Source of the DNA: Dipteris shenzhenensis
Taxonomy: Eukaryota; Polypodiophyta; Polypodiopsida; Gleicheniales
Assembly: GCA_047967505.1 (NCBI GenBank)
Contig: CM106538.1
Length of the DNA: 64,000 nucleotides
Strand: one strand, 5' to 3'
The translations under genes and the position numbers were made by a program. Below, piece by piece: positions 23,840 to 34,969 of the stretch; the stretch's first letter is position 1, and every line of letters starts with the position of its first letter. The notes beneath the pieces were generated by a model. It did no database searches, was not told the origin of the DNA, and worked only from the letters and a program-made list of their open reading frames with translations.

Positions 23840-24875
23840 TTACAACCGGAAAGGCTGTTCGGAAGAGGCAAACCTTTGAATCTGTCTTCCTCCAATGCGA
23901 GTCCTCTCATTCCTCCCGAGGGTTGCCCCATGTTCATGTCTTTGGTCCTTTACGGAGATGTGTTCCTCCATTAAACCTGACAAAATGTGATCTGAAATGC
24001 TAATGCCATTTGCAGCATTGCAATCGTCGCCACCGTCTCGTACCACAGATGCTTTCGATTCCGAAAAAACCTCCACATCTTCAATTGACGTATTGCTACT
24101 TGTCTCCCCTTGGTTCTATCTGTCTCTTCCAAGCCCTTCGAAACACGTCGGAATAAGAAACTAACCACGCCAGGGCCAGTAGCAAATGGCGGCTTTGCTT
24201 TTTGCTACGACAAAGCGGGAAGACGGGAGATTGGGGCGGATATGCCCATAAGGCCATGTAGGATTTTACAGAGGAAAGTTTTCGATCCGCACATTCTGTA
24301 TCGCTGCCCTCTTCCGTCGATTCGCTAGGGTCGGTTCTGCTTTGGTGCAAGGCGAACTCCGAGCTGACGTTCTTCGAATTGTGATCTCGCTTCTCCACTC
24401 TTTCTTGCTTCGATGCTACGGTGGAGCTCCGATCGTGCATCCTTGAAAGCGCTGTAGGTGCAGCTTTCTTGAGGGTGCGTATCTTCTTTTTATCTGAACT
24501 CCCCACGGGAGCTTTGCTGACAGGATGAATGGGCTGCGGACAGGGACTTGCTGCGCTCTCCTTCTCGACTACGAAGTTGGGCTCATCACATTCCACAGGC
24601 ACGTCTACAACATCTTCGATGCCGCTAAAAAACATGCCGTTTCCTGGGAGGCTAGACAAGCGAGAAGTGGTGGGACTCGAAGGGAAGGAGGCAAGGTTGA
24701 GAGCGACAAGGTCGTGAAGAGCCTCTAGAAGGCAAGCAGATGCAGATGGGTGGTTGAATTTGGCTCTCCTGATGTGTTCCGGCGAAGGAGCACGGACTCC
24801 AAGGGATTGCAGGAGGGCACACAGATACTCGACGCTACTTTTGACGCTTCTGGGCGGAGTGGTGACGCTGCCCAT
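23840..24875 (-). pseudogene. TEDC1-like pseudogene (copy A)
   Basis: Copy of the intact gene at 57425-59128. The start codon and first 250 or so codons are kept (24875-24117), including RRAKFNHPSASACLLEALHD and LLLALAWLVSYSDVF. Bases matching 57701-58368 are deleted at the junction near 24115/24116. The ends share GGTT, and 668 bp is not a multiple of three, so the frame is lost and stops at 24096. The distal coding part (24076-23840) remains out of frame. The few substitutions against copy B suggest recent loss. A CACTA element sits just downstream. Confidence 0.92.
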
Positions 24876-24999
24876 GGATCCTCAATCATCAGCAGGATGC
24901 GTGCTGTTGCGCTTCTGCAGATCGATTCCTCTTATGTTAACTCCTGCTCTGATCTTCCGAATCATATTCACGCTGAGCTTGAGAATACGATCTTGCCAG

Positions 25000-26884
25000 T
25001 AACAATCAAGCCGATCTTGGCCGTAACAATCTGCTGCTCACGAATCACAATCACAAGTCACGTTGTTTAAAATTCACGATCATCGACTCCAATGCATGCA
25101 AAAACCAGTCACGTGAGGGCATTTGATCGTTAATGAAAGGGGCACCAAAAACCTGGGTTTAATAATTTTGATTTAAAAATGGAGGCTACAAATATAGTTA
25201 TAAAATGTGTTAAAACCTCTAAATTTATGAAATTCTATCTCCAATTTTAAGAGCTTGGAGGCTTTTTGAATTTTACAAAAAGAGAGGCATAGTTGGATGT
25301 TGAATCAAGCACCCAGATGTGCTGAAGGCCACCACTGCCCCCTCCATTCTCACATGCATGAAACAAACCAATGTTTGTGCCTGCACTTAGATGCATGCAT
25401 TCTCGCTATGCGAAAACATTTCCTAAAAGGGTCTCCCCACCGCACAGAGCATTGTGTTGCCCACTTTGGTGATGAAGAATCCAATCATAGCGTGCCCTCG
25501 AGTGTCATCTAGACCTTGACAAGTAGGAGGAGGAAGCGAGTTGCACTTCTCTTCCAAGTCTCTATGCTTCTAAGTTTTTGCCTCGTAGGTTTTTGCTCTT
25601 TTAAGTTTCTACATAGGTCTTTGTGACCAACTCTCCCCTACTAGCTCTACAAGGTTAGCAATGTAATACCAATGTTAATGCACCTCCAGCTTAGTAGCTG
25701 TGCATGGGGTGATGCTCTGTTGCTGCTAATTGTGCTAGAGCAATGCTACTAGCGAGCATGGGGAAGCCCTCTAAACTTGATCCAATGACTAGCTCTCACT
25801 CAACATGTTCAAGCGCAATCGTGCTCATGATCTTCTATGTCCATCAAATCCTTGTCCTTACTCTACTTGATACCTACTCGTAGAATGTAAAGACTACCAA
25901 ATGATGTGTTCGAGCACTTTGCAACTTGGATGTCCCTTGTAATGGGCACCAAGTAAATGTGCTCTATATTGCTCTTGCAAGACAACACTACCTTCACATA
26001 TGGTTACCTCCGAGTGGATGTTCATGCAAGATGTCAAGGATAGATTATGTGTGGATGGATCTCAATCTCACCTCTTTGACTCAAATTGTCATGGGTCAAC
26101 ATTTGCTTGGGTATAACCAATCGCGAAACTATTTTTGGAGCAATTTTAGGGTTGCGACACAAAGCGCTCCTAGGTAAGATTTTGAACGAAAATTTTCTTG
26201 ATGTCATGATGCCGCATTGGCATAATGATGAGATGCAATTTATTTATTCTGAACACCGCAGAGCTCGACACATGGTAGCTCTGCACTACATCATGAATCT
26301 CTGCAATGCTTCGTGCAGTGCAGTCTTAGGCATGACCACCAATCGTCGAGCAAATTTTTGCAATAGCTTTGCCACCAGTCACTGGCCAAGATGCCCATGC
26401 AGATCATGAAAATTCAAGGTTGGCTTGGAGAGACCACCGCACTAGTTCTTGGCATAATAATGAGATGCACTCTATCATTCTGAACACGCTGGCAGTGCAA
26501 ACCACCTCTCATTATGGAACCTTCTACCACAGTTTTACCATCTCTTAGTGGCCAATAACTTTGCCACTTATCATTGTCTAGTAACAAGTTATATAAAAAT
26601 TAACAACTTATACTGAGCAAAAATTGAACACAGAATCTTACATTTATAAAAACTCAGCAATTGCTAAGAGCCTTAGAGACCAAAAGATTACATCTAGCGA
26701 CCATAACCACTCAAATATAAAAGTTAACAACAGTGCATACTGAGAGTCTCAAATTGAACAAAAGAGATTACATAAATGTTAAAACTTGAGAGCCTTAGAG
26801 ACCAAAAGATTACATCCAACGAGCCAAAAGATCGTTGAGAGCCTTAGAGGCCAAAAGATTACATCCAACCATTGTTGAGTGGTT
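25000..26884. other. Region upstream of the TEDC1-like pseudogene and beyond
   Basis: 24876-25984 matches 59129-60237 and contains the presumed promoter. 25985-26884 is unique to this side and has no recognised gene. A repeat of GAGCCTTAGAGACCAAAAGATTACAT appears about three times near 26667, 26790 and 26838. Confidence 0.45.
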
Positions 26885-27126
26885 ATAAGCCTCGTTGAGT
26901 AAGAGGAAATTTGTACAACTTAGTATTGCCGCCAGCCCAACTTGTTGCATTAAAATTTTTTAGGGAGCCAATGGAGAAGACAATGGAGAGGCCGAAGACC
27001 ATGCACATTGCCAAGACTCAGATTATGGCCCCCCCAACAAGACCACAGTACTCTGCTGTGGAAATCTTGAGGCCTTCATTGATGTCTAGGGGGAACCCAT
27101 AGAGCACAACGATATAGAGGCCCTTT
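26885..27126 (-). pseudogene. Possible membrane-protein exon relic
   Basis: The minus strand from about 27126 to 26885 reads open except for one TGA. It contains YIVVLYGFPLDINEGLK, then a long hydrophobic stretch (VLAMCMVFGLSIVFSIGSL) and a polar tail (NATSWAGGNTKLYKFPL), resembling one transmembrane segment. The family is not recognised. Part of it (27006-27041) is the source of the filler DNA at 31197-31232. It could be chance. Confidence 0.3.
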
Positions 27127-27409
27127 GTGACCATGGCATCTAAGGTGGTGACATGCAGATATGGGGGGAATCGATCGTGGGAGTCAAGTGTCTCCACTAG
27201 AGCATGTGTGCTACCACCCTATGCATGTTTTTTGCTTTGGTGTCTTTGTGCATGCAAGATCGCTATGTAGACAATGTCATTTGCCATTGCCCAAATCACA
27301 TGTGCATGCCTGCTACTACAACTATCTACGACGAGAAAGTAGATGCTGTAGCACAATTTGCCATTAGGGCAAAAAACACAAAAGATAAGGAGCTTGAATT
27401 GCAAAAGCC

Positions 27410-27715
27410 CTGACTATGAGAAAAAGGAGCCCGAAGGGAGGAACCAGCCCCCTTCAGGAAAGGAGCAAGAAGAGCCGAGCCTACAACAAGGAAGCTCAAA
27501 TCAAGGAAAGACAAAGCGACATGAAGGGAGGGGTTGGGCCCCTAAAGGAAGAAGCCATCCCCCTTTAGGAAAGGAGCAAGGAGGACTGAGCCTACAATCT
27601 GGAAGCTCAAAAAGGTAACCTACTCAAAGCAATATGGAATAGCCCCCTGAAGGAAAGGAGTCTTTGAGATGTAATCTGAAGGAAAGGAGTCTTTGAGATG
27701 TAATCTATGTAATCT
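27410..27715. repeat. Short tandem repeats left of CACTA #2
   Basis: Two units of about 115 bp (AGGAAAGGAGCAAGAAGAGC and GAGCCTACAA blocks, from 27430 and 27545), then an exact doublet of a 29-bp unit starting GAAGGAAAGGAGTCTTTGAG (about 27650-27707). Confidence 0.75.
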
Positions 27716-28029
27716 CTATGTAATATATTGAATTATTTATTTTCTCCAAATTTTACTTGGGCAAAGTATCTATTTTAGGTTAACAATTTGCAACAATGTG
27801 ATTCGTTCTAGTGTAATAGCATTGGTTGGTTGCAGCTCGGGAATTGGTTCCACACTAGGATATTAACTGCCACCAACGCGGTGGTTTGCTTCTATTATTA
27901 TTATTACAAGACAAGATGAATGGCATACAATTGGTTCGTTCACTACTACACACAGATCCTATTGCGACATTTAAGTACCGATGTTTAGCATGTGTGGGGT
28001 GCTAATCATCGATATTGAAAGCGCGCCTT

Positions 28030-28160
28030 GTCAAGGGTCACTATATAGTGCCTTTAGTCAAACGTTGCTATATAGCGACCATTGCTAAAGTCACTATATA
28101 GCAACTTTTATCAGAATTGTAAGTGTCGTTATATAGCGACACTAAGATACTTTTTTATAG
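28030..28160. repeat. CACTA #2 left subterminal repeats
   Basis: GTCACTATATAGTG, TTGCTATATAGCGACC, GTCACTATATAGCAAC and GTCGTTATATAGCGAC: variants of a palindrome centred on CTATATAG. The same motif recurs at 34585-34730 and 35893-36035. Confidence 0.88.
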
Positions 28161-28334
28161 TGACGTTTTACAGAGAGTTTTTTTTCTCATATCGACCTTA
28201 AAAGTTAGTTTTCTCTAATAGCAATTTTTTTAAAATTTTCATAGGTGTTTGATGTTTTGAGAGAATAAAAGTACGAGAGCATGTACATCAAGCCTTTGAA
28301 GCTCATATATTTATGTCCATGTTTGAGATGAAAA

Positions 28335-30240
28335 AGTTCAATGAAGAGCATTTACATCAACGGTTTCATCTTGAGCCAAGTCTAACGCGCCAAACAAGTC
28401 TATCTCTAACTCTATACCAAGTTGATCTCCTATATCATCATCGTACTCTAGCATCGTACATTCACCTAAAAGTACTTGATCATCTTCTTCAATAAAGTGT
28501 GGTGATTCTTGATGATCGTTGTCTTCTTCCTCAATATCGTGATCTCCATCTTCCTCTCATGCGATGTCATTATGCGCATCTTCCTCTTGGCTCATATTGT
28601 GATCTTTATCTTTTTCACTAGATTCATCTTGATCAATTGGATCCGGCATTGGTAGTGGCATCTCCATATCCACATCTCTATGTTCAAAAATTTGCTTACT
28701 TTGTGGTGCAACTTAGATCACGCACCACAATCTTAGATCTAGATGAAAAACCACCTATATTGAAGATGGGTGCCAAATGTCGTCAATTATATATATGAAA
28801 TTATGCTTAAGTACATGTATCAATGGACCTTTAAAAACGAAAGCTTTGACTAATTAAATCATTAGTATGCAGCTGCTCACAGTGCTCGAGAAGAACAAAA
28901 GTATCACTTTCATTGGTCCAAAGTTTGGTGGAGTCTATTGCAAAGAAACCGCTACTATATTTTCTCACTGTCACATGGGGACTGTTGTAAATAGTTCTAA
29001 ACCATTTTACATCAAGAATGAAAATACTAAATTGTATGAAATCAACTTCATAGATTTCATGTATGGTTCCACAATAATCCAACTGTGAGGATTGATAATT
29101 GATTTGTAACTAACCCCAATAAGGAAGCTTGTGAAAGATCGATAGCCTCTTCATACCAAGAGGAGTTTCCTCTCCATTTGCCCTCCAAGCCTGAATCCAG
29201 TCACTTGCCTTCAAATATGATGGTGGTGGATCAAGCTGACCTCCACGCGCGAGATGGTCCAGCAGAAGGTATCGAGCATGACCTTCGTAAACATTTTTCC
29301 TCATATGTTTGGAGTATCGTGCAAATAATTTTAAACCCGGTCCACAAACAGGACAAGCATGGTACCCACTTGTAACAAGTCCTGCACACGTGCATGAATG
29401 TGTTAGTATAAGAGATGCGTGCGAAAGAGAGTCATAAAAGCATAATCCTATATTATACATGTAGAGACACAACCACGTACCTGCGCAGTCTCCATATCCT
29501 GGGTAGTGATGCATGGTCCACATCAAGATACCCCTGACCAAAATATCATTGGTATGTTTAGGAGCTCTGGAAATATCAAAGACCCACACTCCTCTCCATA
29601 ATACCTGTAACTCCTCTATCAAAGGTGCCATGTACACATCCATATTTTTTGCCTTGTACTTCCCTGGCACAAGTAGTGCAAGCATGAGGTGTCCCTTTTT
29701 TATTGTTAGCCATGGTGGGATATTGTAATTCACCACAACTATGGGCCATGTCAACCAAGATGTCGAGCATAACCTGAAAGGATTCATGTCATCCATGGCA
29801 AGCCCAAAATGTAGGTTGCGTAGCTCCCTCGCAAGGTCCGACCACTGATTGTCTATGTGCCTCCAAGCTGCACAATCTACAGGAATCCTCAATGTGTCAT
29901 CAGTGGACTGATGAGATGCATGCCATGTTATCAACTCCGCTATGGATTTGCATCGAAACATGTGCTATATTCTTGCAATGATGGGAAAGTGTCTCAAGAC
30001 CTTTATTAGTATCTGCTCACCCTACAAGTCATCTTTATATTGTTGTTCCCCACATTTAAGACAACTAGCCAAATCTCCATGCTCACCATGAAAGAGAATA
30101 CAGTCATTACGGCAAGCATGGATGGTATCATAATCCACACCCACCGTTGTTAGCATCTTCTTCGCTTCATCTCTAATGCGGGCATGGTATTTGGTGCAGG
30201 CAACATCTTCTGGAGCAACCTATCTCAATTCAAGCATACA
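28335..30240 (-). pseudogene. CACTA #2 transposase pieces, unit 1 (tnp2 and DUF4216)
   Basis: Reading leftwards, 30240-29965 carries DYDTIHACRNDC and a CxxCG knuckle, with TAG codons after KDDL and after PIIARI. 29961-29110 is the tnp2 core: GLAMDDMNPFRL (first catalytic Asp), WLTWPIVVVNYNIPPWL, DVYMAPLIEEL, and HACPVCGPGLK after an intron at 29382-29480, ending at LPYWG. The part that should follow, with the second catalytic Asp (xMHxxKNV) and DUF4218, is missing. Only about 38 bp separates LPYWG from DUF4216 (DYCGTIHEIYEVDF, 29082-28831). A broken acidic tail ends near 28335. A non-autonomous relic. Confidence 0.85.
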
Positions 30241-30417
30241 TAGGCTTTGAATAATGATGATTTGGTACACTAATCCTATAGCCTGGAATCCCCAAAAGAT
30301 ATAAAGCAAGCATAGAATCTTACCTGACATTGAGCAAACTTTTACAGACTCTTGCATTCTTTGAATTAGAGTGACAAAAGTTTGTATTTGTTTGCTCAAT
30401 AGTAAGCTATTGAAGCT

Positions 30418-31120
30418 TCATGTGGGAGGAAAGAGAGGGGAAAAGAGAGGAGAAAAAGGACAAAAGATAGGAGATAAGACAAAAAAAGAGAGGAGAAAAA
30501 GCTCTTCAAGCTTCACATGGGAGGAAAGAGAGGAGGAAATAGAGAGGAAAAGAGATGAGAAAAAGGACAAAAGAGAGGAGATAAGGCAGGAAAACAGAGG
30601 ATATAAGAGAGGAAAAGAGAGGAGAAAAAAGAGATAAGAAAGGACATAAGAGAGAAAAAGAGAGGAGAAAAAGGAGAAAAGAGAGGATATAAGAGAGAAA
30701 AAGAGAGGGAATAAGAGTGAAAAAGAGAGAAAGTGAAAAAAGAAAAAGTGAAGCTTCACGTGGGAGGAAAGAGAGGGGAAAGTAGAGGAGAAAAAGGACA
30801 AAAGAGAGGAGATAAGACATAAAAAGAGAGGAGAAAAAGTTGTTGAAACTTCATGTGGGAGGAAAGAGAGAGGAAAACAGATGAGAAAAAGGACAAAAGA
30901 GAGGAGATAAGAAGAAAACAGAGGAGATAAGAGAGGAAAAGAGAGGAGAAAAAAGAGATAAGAGAGAAGATAAGAGAGAAAAAGAGAGGAGAAAAAGGGA
31001 AAAGAGAGGAGATAAGAGAGAAAAATAGAGGAAATAAGAGAGAAAAAGAGAGAAAGTGAAAAGAGAAAAAGTGGGGATAAAAGAGAGAAAAAGTGAGAAT
31101 ACAAAGGCTTCGAGTAATGA
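30418..31120. repeat. GA-rich minisatellite, unit 1
   Basis: Repeats of AGAGAGGAGAAAAAG, GACAAAAGAGAGGAGATAAG and GAAGCTTCACGTGGGAGGAA in the presumed 5' intron of the CACTA #2 transposase. The Phe/Leu/Ser-rich open frames on the other strand are composition artefacts. Copies are at 33429-34131 and, shorter, 34735-34860. Confidence 0.88.
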
Positions 31121-31196
31121 TGATTCTCAAGCATACATGATGATTCTCAAAACAAATAATATCCAAATAATGAGTCATTAATGTAGGAGCTAACCT

Positions 31197-31232
31197 CATT
31201 GCCAAGACTCAGATTATGGCCCCCCCAACAAG
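31197..31232. other. Templated filler at the tandem-duplication junction
   Basis: 36 bp identical to 27006-27041, about 4.2 kb to the left and outside CACTA #2. At the left join, CATT is common to the unit end and to the source. At the right join, AG is common. The equivalent end of unit 2 (34211) runs on into AAGGTCGAG instead. Confidence 0.92.
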
Positions 31233-31345
31233 CAATTTTTTTAAAATTTTCATAGGTGTTTGATGTTTTGAGAGAATAAAAGTACGAGAGCATGTACATC
31301 AAGCCTTTGAAGCTCATATATTTATGTCCATGTTTGAGATGAAAA

Positions 31346-33251
31346 AGTTCAATGAAGAGCATTTACATCAACGGTTTCATCTTGAGCCAAGTCTAACGCG
31401 CCAAACAAGTCTATCTCTAACTCTATACCAAGTTGATCTCCTATATCATCATCGTACTCTAGCATCGTACATTCACCTAAAAGTACTTGATCATCTTCTT
31501 CAATAAAGTGTGGTGATTCTTGATGATCGTTGTCTTCTTCCTCAATATCGTGATCTCCATCTTCCTCTCATGCGATGTCATTATGCGCATCTTCCTCTTG
31601 GCTCATATTGTGATCTTTATCTTTTTCACTAGATTCATCTTGATCAATTGGATCCGGCATTGGTAGTGGCATCTCCATATCCACATCTCTATGTTCAAAA
31701 ATTTGCTTACTTTGTGGTGCAACTTAGATCACGTACCACAATCTTAGATCTAGATGAAAAACCACCTATATTGAAGATGGGTGCCAAATGTCGTCAATTA
31801 TATATATGAAATTATGCTTAAGTACATGTATCAATGGACCTTTAAAAACGAAAGCTTTGACTAATTAAATCATTAGTATGCAGCTGCTCACAGTGCTCGA
31901 GAAGAACAAAAGTATCACTTTCATTGGTCCAAAGTTTGGTGGAGTCTATTGCAAAGAAACTGCTACTATATTTTCTCACTGTCACATGGGGACTGTTGTA
32001 AATAGTTCTAAACCATTTTACATCAAGAATGAAAATACTAAATTGTATGAAATCAACTTCATAGATTTCATGTATGGTTCCACAATAATCCAACTGTGAG
32101 GATTGATAATTGATTTGTAACTAACCCCAATAAGGAATCTTGTGAAAGATCGATAGCCTCTTCATACCAAAAGGAGTTTCCTCTCCATTTGCCCTCCAAG
32201 CCTGAATCCAGTCACTTGCCTTCAAATATGATGGTGGTGGATCAAGCTGACCTCCACGCGCGAGATGGTCCAGCAGAAGGTATCGAGCATGACCTTCGTA
32301 AACATTTTTCCTCATATGTTTGGAGTATCGTGCAAATAATTTTAAACCCGGTCCACAAACAGGACAAGCATGGTACCCACTTGTAACAAGTCCTGCACAC
32401 GTGCATGAATGTGTTAGTATAAGAGATGCGTGCGAAAGAGAGTCATAAAAGCATAATCCTATATTATACATGTAGAGACACAACCACGTACCTGCGCAGT
32501 CTCCATATCCTGGGTAGTGATGCATGGTCCACATCAAGATACCCCTGACCAAAATATCATTGGTATGTTTAGGAGCTCTGGAAATATCAAAGACCCACAC
32601 TCCTCTCCATAATATCTGTAACTCCTCTATCAAAGGTGCCATGTACACATCCATATTTTTTGCCTTGTACTTCCCTGGCACAAGTAGTGCAAGCATGAGG
32701 TGTCCCTTTTTTATTGTTAGCCATGGTGGGATATTGTAATTCACCACAACTATGGGCCATGTCAACCAAGATGTCGAGCATAACCTGAAAGGATTCATGT
32801 CATCCATGGCAAGCCCAAAATGTAGGTTGCGTAGCTCCCTCGCAAAGTCCGACCACTGATTGTCTATGTGCCTCCAAGCTGCACAATCTACAGGAATCCT
32901 CAATGTGTCATCAGTGGACTGATGAGATGCATGCCATGTCATCAACTCCGCTATGGATTTGCATCGAAACATGTGCTATATTCTTGCAATGATGGGAAAG
33001 TGTCTCAAGACCTTTATTAGTATCTGCTCACCCTACAAGTCATCTTTATATTGTTGTTCCCCACATTTAAGACAACTAGCCAAATCTCCATGCTCACCAT
33101 GAAAGAGAATACAGTCATTACGGCAAGCATGGATGGTATCATAATCCACACCCACCGTTGTTAGCATCTTCTTCGCTTCATCTCTAATGCGGGCATGGTA
33201 TTTGGTGCAGGCAACATCTTCTGGAGCAACCTATCTCAATTCAAGCATACA
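31346..33251 (-). pseudogene. CACTA #2 transposase pieces, unit 2
   Basis: Duplicate of 28335-30240, with tnp2 core at 32972-32121 (intron at 32393-32491) and DUF4216 at 32093-31842. Protein-level differences from unit 1 are few, for example ELITWH versus ELMTWH and LGMKRL versus FGMKRL. Stops and the missing central segment are the same, so those lesions predate the duplication. Confidence 0.85.
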
Positions 33252-33428
33252 TAGGCTTTGAATAATGATGATTTGGTACACTAATCCTATAGCCTGGAAT
33301 CCCCAAAAGATATAAAGCAAGCATAGAATCTTACCTGACATTGAGCAAACTTTTACAGACTCTTGCATTCTTTGAATTAGAGTGACAAAAGTTTGTATTT
33401 GTTTGCTCAATAGTAAGCTATTGAAGCT

Positions 33429-34131
33429 TCATGTGGGAGGAAAGAGAGGGGAAAAGAGAGGAGAAAAAGGACAAAAGATAGGAGATAAGACAAAAAAAGA
33501 GAGGAGAAAAAGCTCTTCAAGCTTCACATGGGAGGAAAGAGAGGAGGAAATAGAGAGGAAAAGAGATGAGAAAAAGGACAAAAGAGAGGAGATAAGGCAG
33601 GAAAACAGAGGATATAAGAGAGGAAAAGAGAGGAGAAAAAAGAGATAAGAAAGGACATAAGAGAGAAAAAGAGAGGAGAAAAAGGAGAAAAGAGAGGATA
33701 TAAGAGAGAAAAAGAGAGGGAATAAGAGTGAAAAAGAGAGAAAGTGAAAAAAGAAAAAGTGAAGCTTCACGTGGGAGGAAAGAGAGGGGAAAGTAGAGGA
33801 GAAAAAGGACAAAAGAGAGGAGATAAGACATAAAAAGAGAGGAGAAAAAGTTGTTGAAACTTCATGTGGGAGGAAAGAGAGAGGAAAACAGATGAGAAAA
33901 AGGACAAAAGAGAGGAGATAAGAAGAAAACAGAGGAGATAAGAGAGGAAAAGAGAGGAGAAAAAAGAGATAAGAGAGAAGATAAGAGAGAAAAAGAGAGG
34001 AGAAAAAGGGAAAAGAGAGGAGATAAGAGAGAAAAATAGAGGAAATAAGAGAGAAAAAGAGAGAAAGTGAAAAGAGAAAAAAAGGGGATAAAAGAGAGAA
34101 AAAGTGAGAATACAAAGGCTTCGAGTAATGA
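33429..34131. repeat. GA-rich minisatellite, unit 2
   Basis: Copy of 30418-31120, differing by few bases. Confidence 0.88.
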
Positions 34132-34248
34132 TGATTCTCAAGCATACATGATGATTCTCAAAACAAATAATATCCAAATAATGAGTCATTAATGTAGGAG
34201 CTAACCTCATTAAGGTCGAGACACTTGTATCCGACCACCCATACTTTC

Positions 34249-34734
34249 CAATATTAACCACGAACTCAAATAGCTTTGACTTACCGATAATCCATCAACA
34301 CGTGCAACACCAACGGTGGGTACTGCTTCGGGCTCCTCCCCATACATTCACAAGTGGCGCATGATAATACGACGTTGATGTTGTACTTCTTGCTTGCAAT
34401 GAGTGCAATGACAATACAACCTCTCTGTAAGCCACTTTGTGCTCTCGGGCATTGGCGCATCATCTTACGATCGTCCCTTCCATCTGCACACTTCTAAAAT
34501 CACAACATAAGTTGTAAGGAAATCTATTAACAGTAATAAAATAGCCACATATGAGCTTCTTTTTTAGCTTTTAACAATAAGTGCCCTAAAATGTCACCAT
34601 ATACTGACCTTTTGCTCTATTCCATCGCTATATAGCAATGCTTTTAAATATAAGCGTCGCTATATAGCAATTGACAAGCGTCGCAATATAGCGACTGACC
34701 AATGTCACTATATAGCGACGCTATGGGCTTAAAC
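34249..34734 (-). pseudogene. Duplicated 5' end of CACTA #2 (first exon and subterminal repeats)
   Basis: Parallels 35541-36033. It includes a first-exon copy with CHCTHCK and MRHLRMYGEEPE (34463-34281), a donor-like GTAAGTC, then the ATATAGCGAC repeats. The exon-2 end (KYGWSDTSVSTLM) is fused close by near 34240, so most of exon 2 is deleted here. Confidence 0.7.
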
Positions 34735-34969
34735 CAGAGGAGATAAGAGAGGAAAAGAGAGGAGAAAAAAGAGATAAGAGAGGAGATAAGAGAGAAAAAG
34801 AGAGGAACTAAGAGAGAAAAAGAGAAAAAGTGGGGATAAAAGAGAGAAAAAGTGAGGATACAAAGGCTTCGAATAATGATGATTCTCAAGCATACATGAT
34901 GATTCTTAAAACAAACAATATCCAAATAATGAGTCAAATTAATGCAGGAGCTAACCGAGACACTTATAT

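Larger units (their letters stand above)
1..25984 (+). repeat. Segmental duplication, copy A (left edge outside window)
   Basis: Direct duplicate of 50216-60237. Base 1 aligns with about 50216 and the match ends at 25984/60237 after the shared string GCAAGACA. Shared blocks in the same order are the hAT remnant, the 9-bp satellite, AT-rich DNA and the TEDC1-like gene. Copy A is longer because it holds a CACTA element (12705-23559), a MITE (11368-11595) and 2921-8347, all absent from copy B. It lacks 668 bp of the TEDC1-like gene. By eye, similarity is around 95% in transposon-derived parts and closer to 99% around the gene. Confidence 0.93.
28222..31200. repeat. 2,979-bp tandem duplication within CACTA #2, unit 1
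   Basis: Matches 31233-34211 at a constant offset of 3,011 with only a handful of substitutions and no indel noticed, even through the GA-rich repeats, so the duplication is recent. The two units are separated by 32 bp of filler (31201-31232). Confidence 0.97.
31233..34211. repeat. 2,979-bp tandem duplication within CACTA #2, unit 2
   Basis: Near-identical to 28222-31200. The right edge (CCTCATT at 34211) continues into the original downstream element sequence, so this unit keeps the native junction on that side and unit 1 keeps it on the left. Confidence 0.97.

Noticed and set aside
30418-31205. Phe/Leu/Ser-rich hydrophobic proteins on the minus strand
   Set aside because: Translation of a GA-rich minisatellite; same at 33429-34261.
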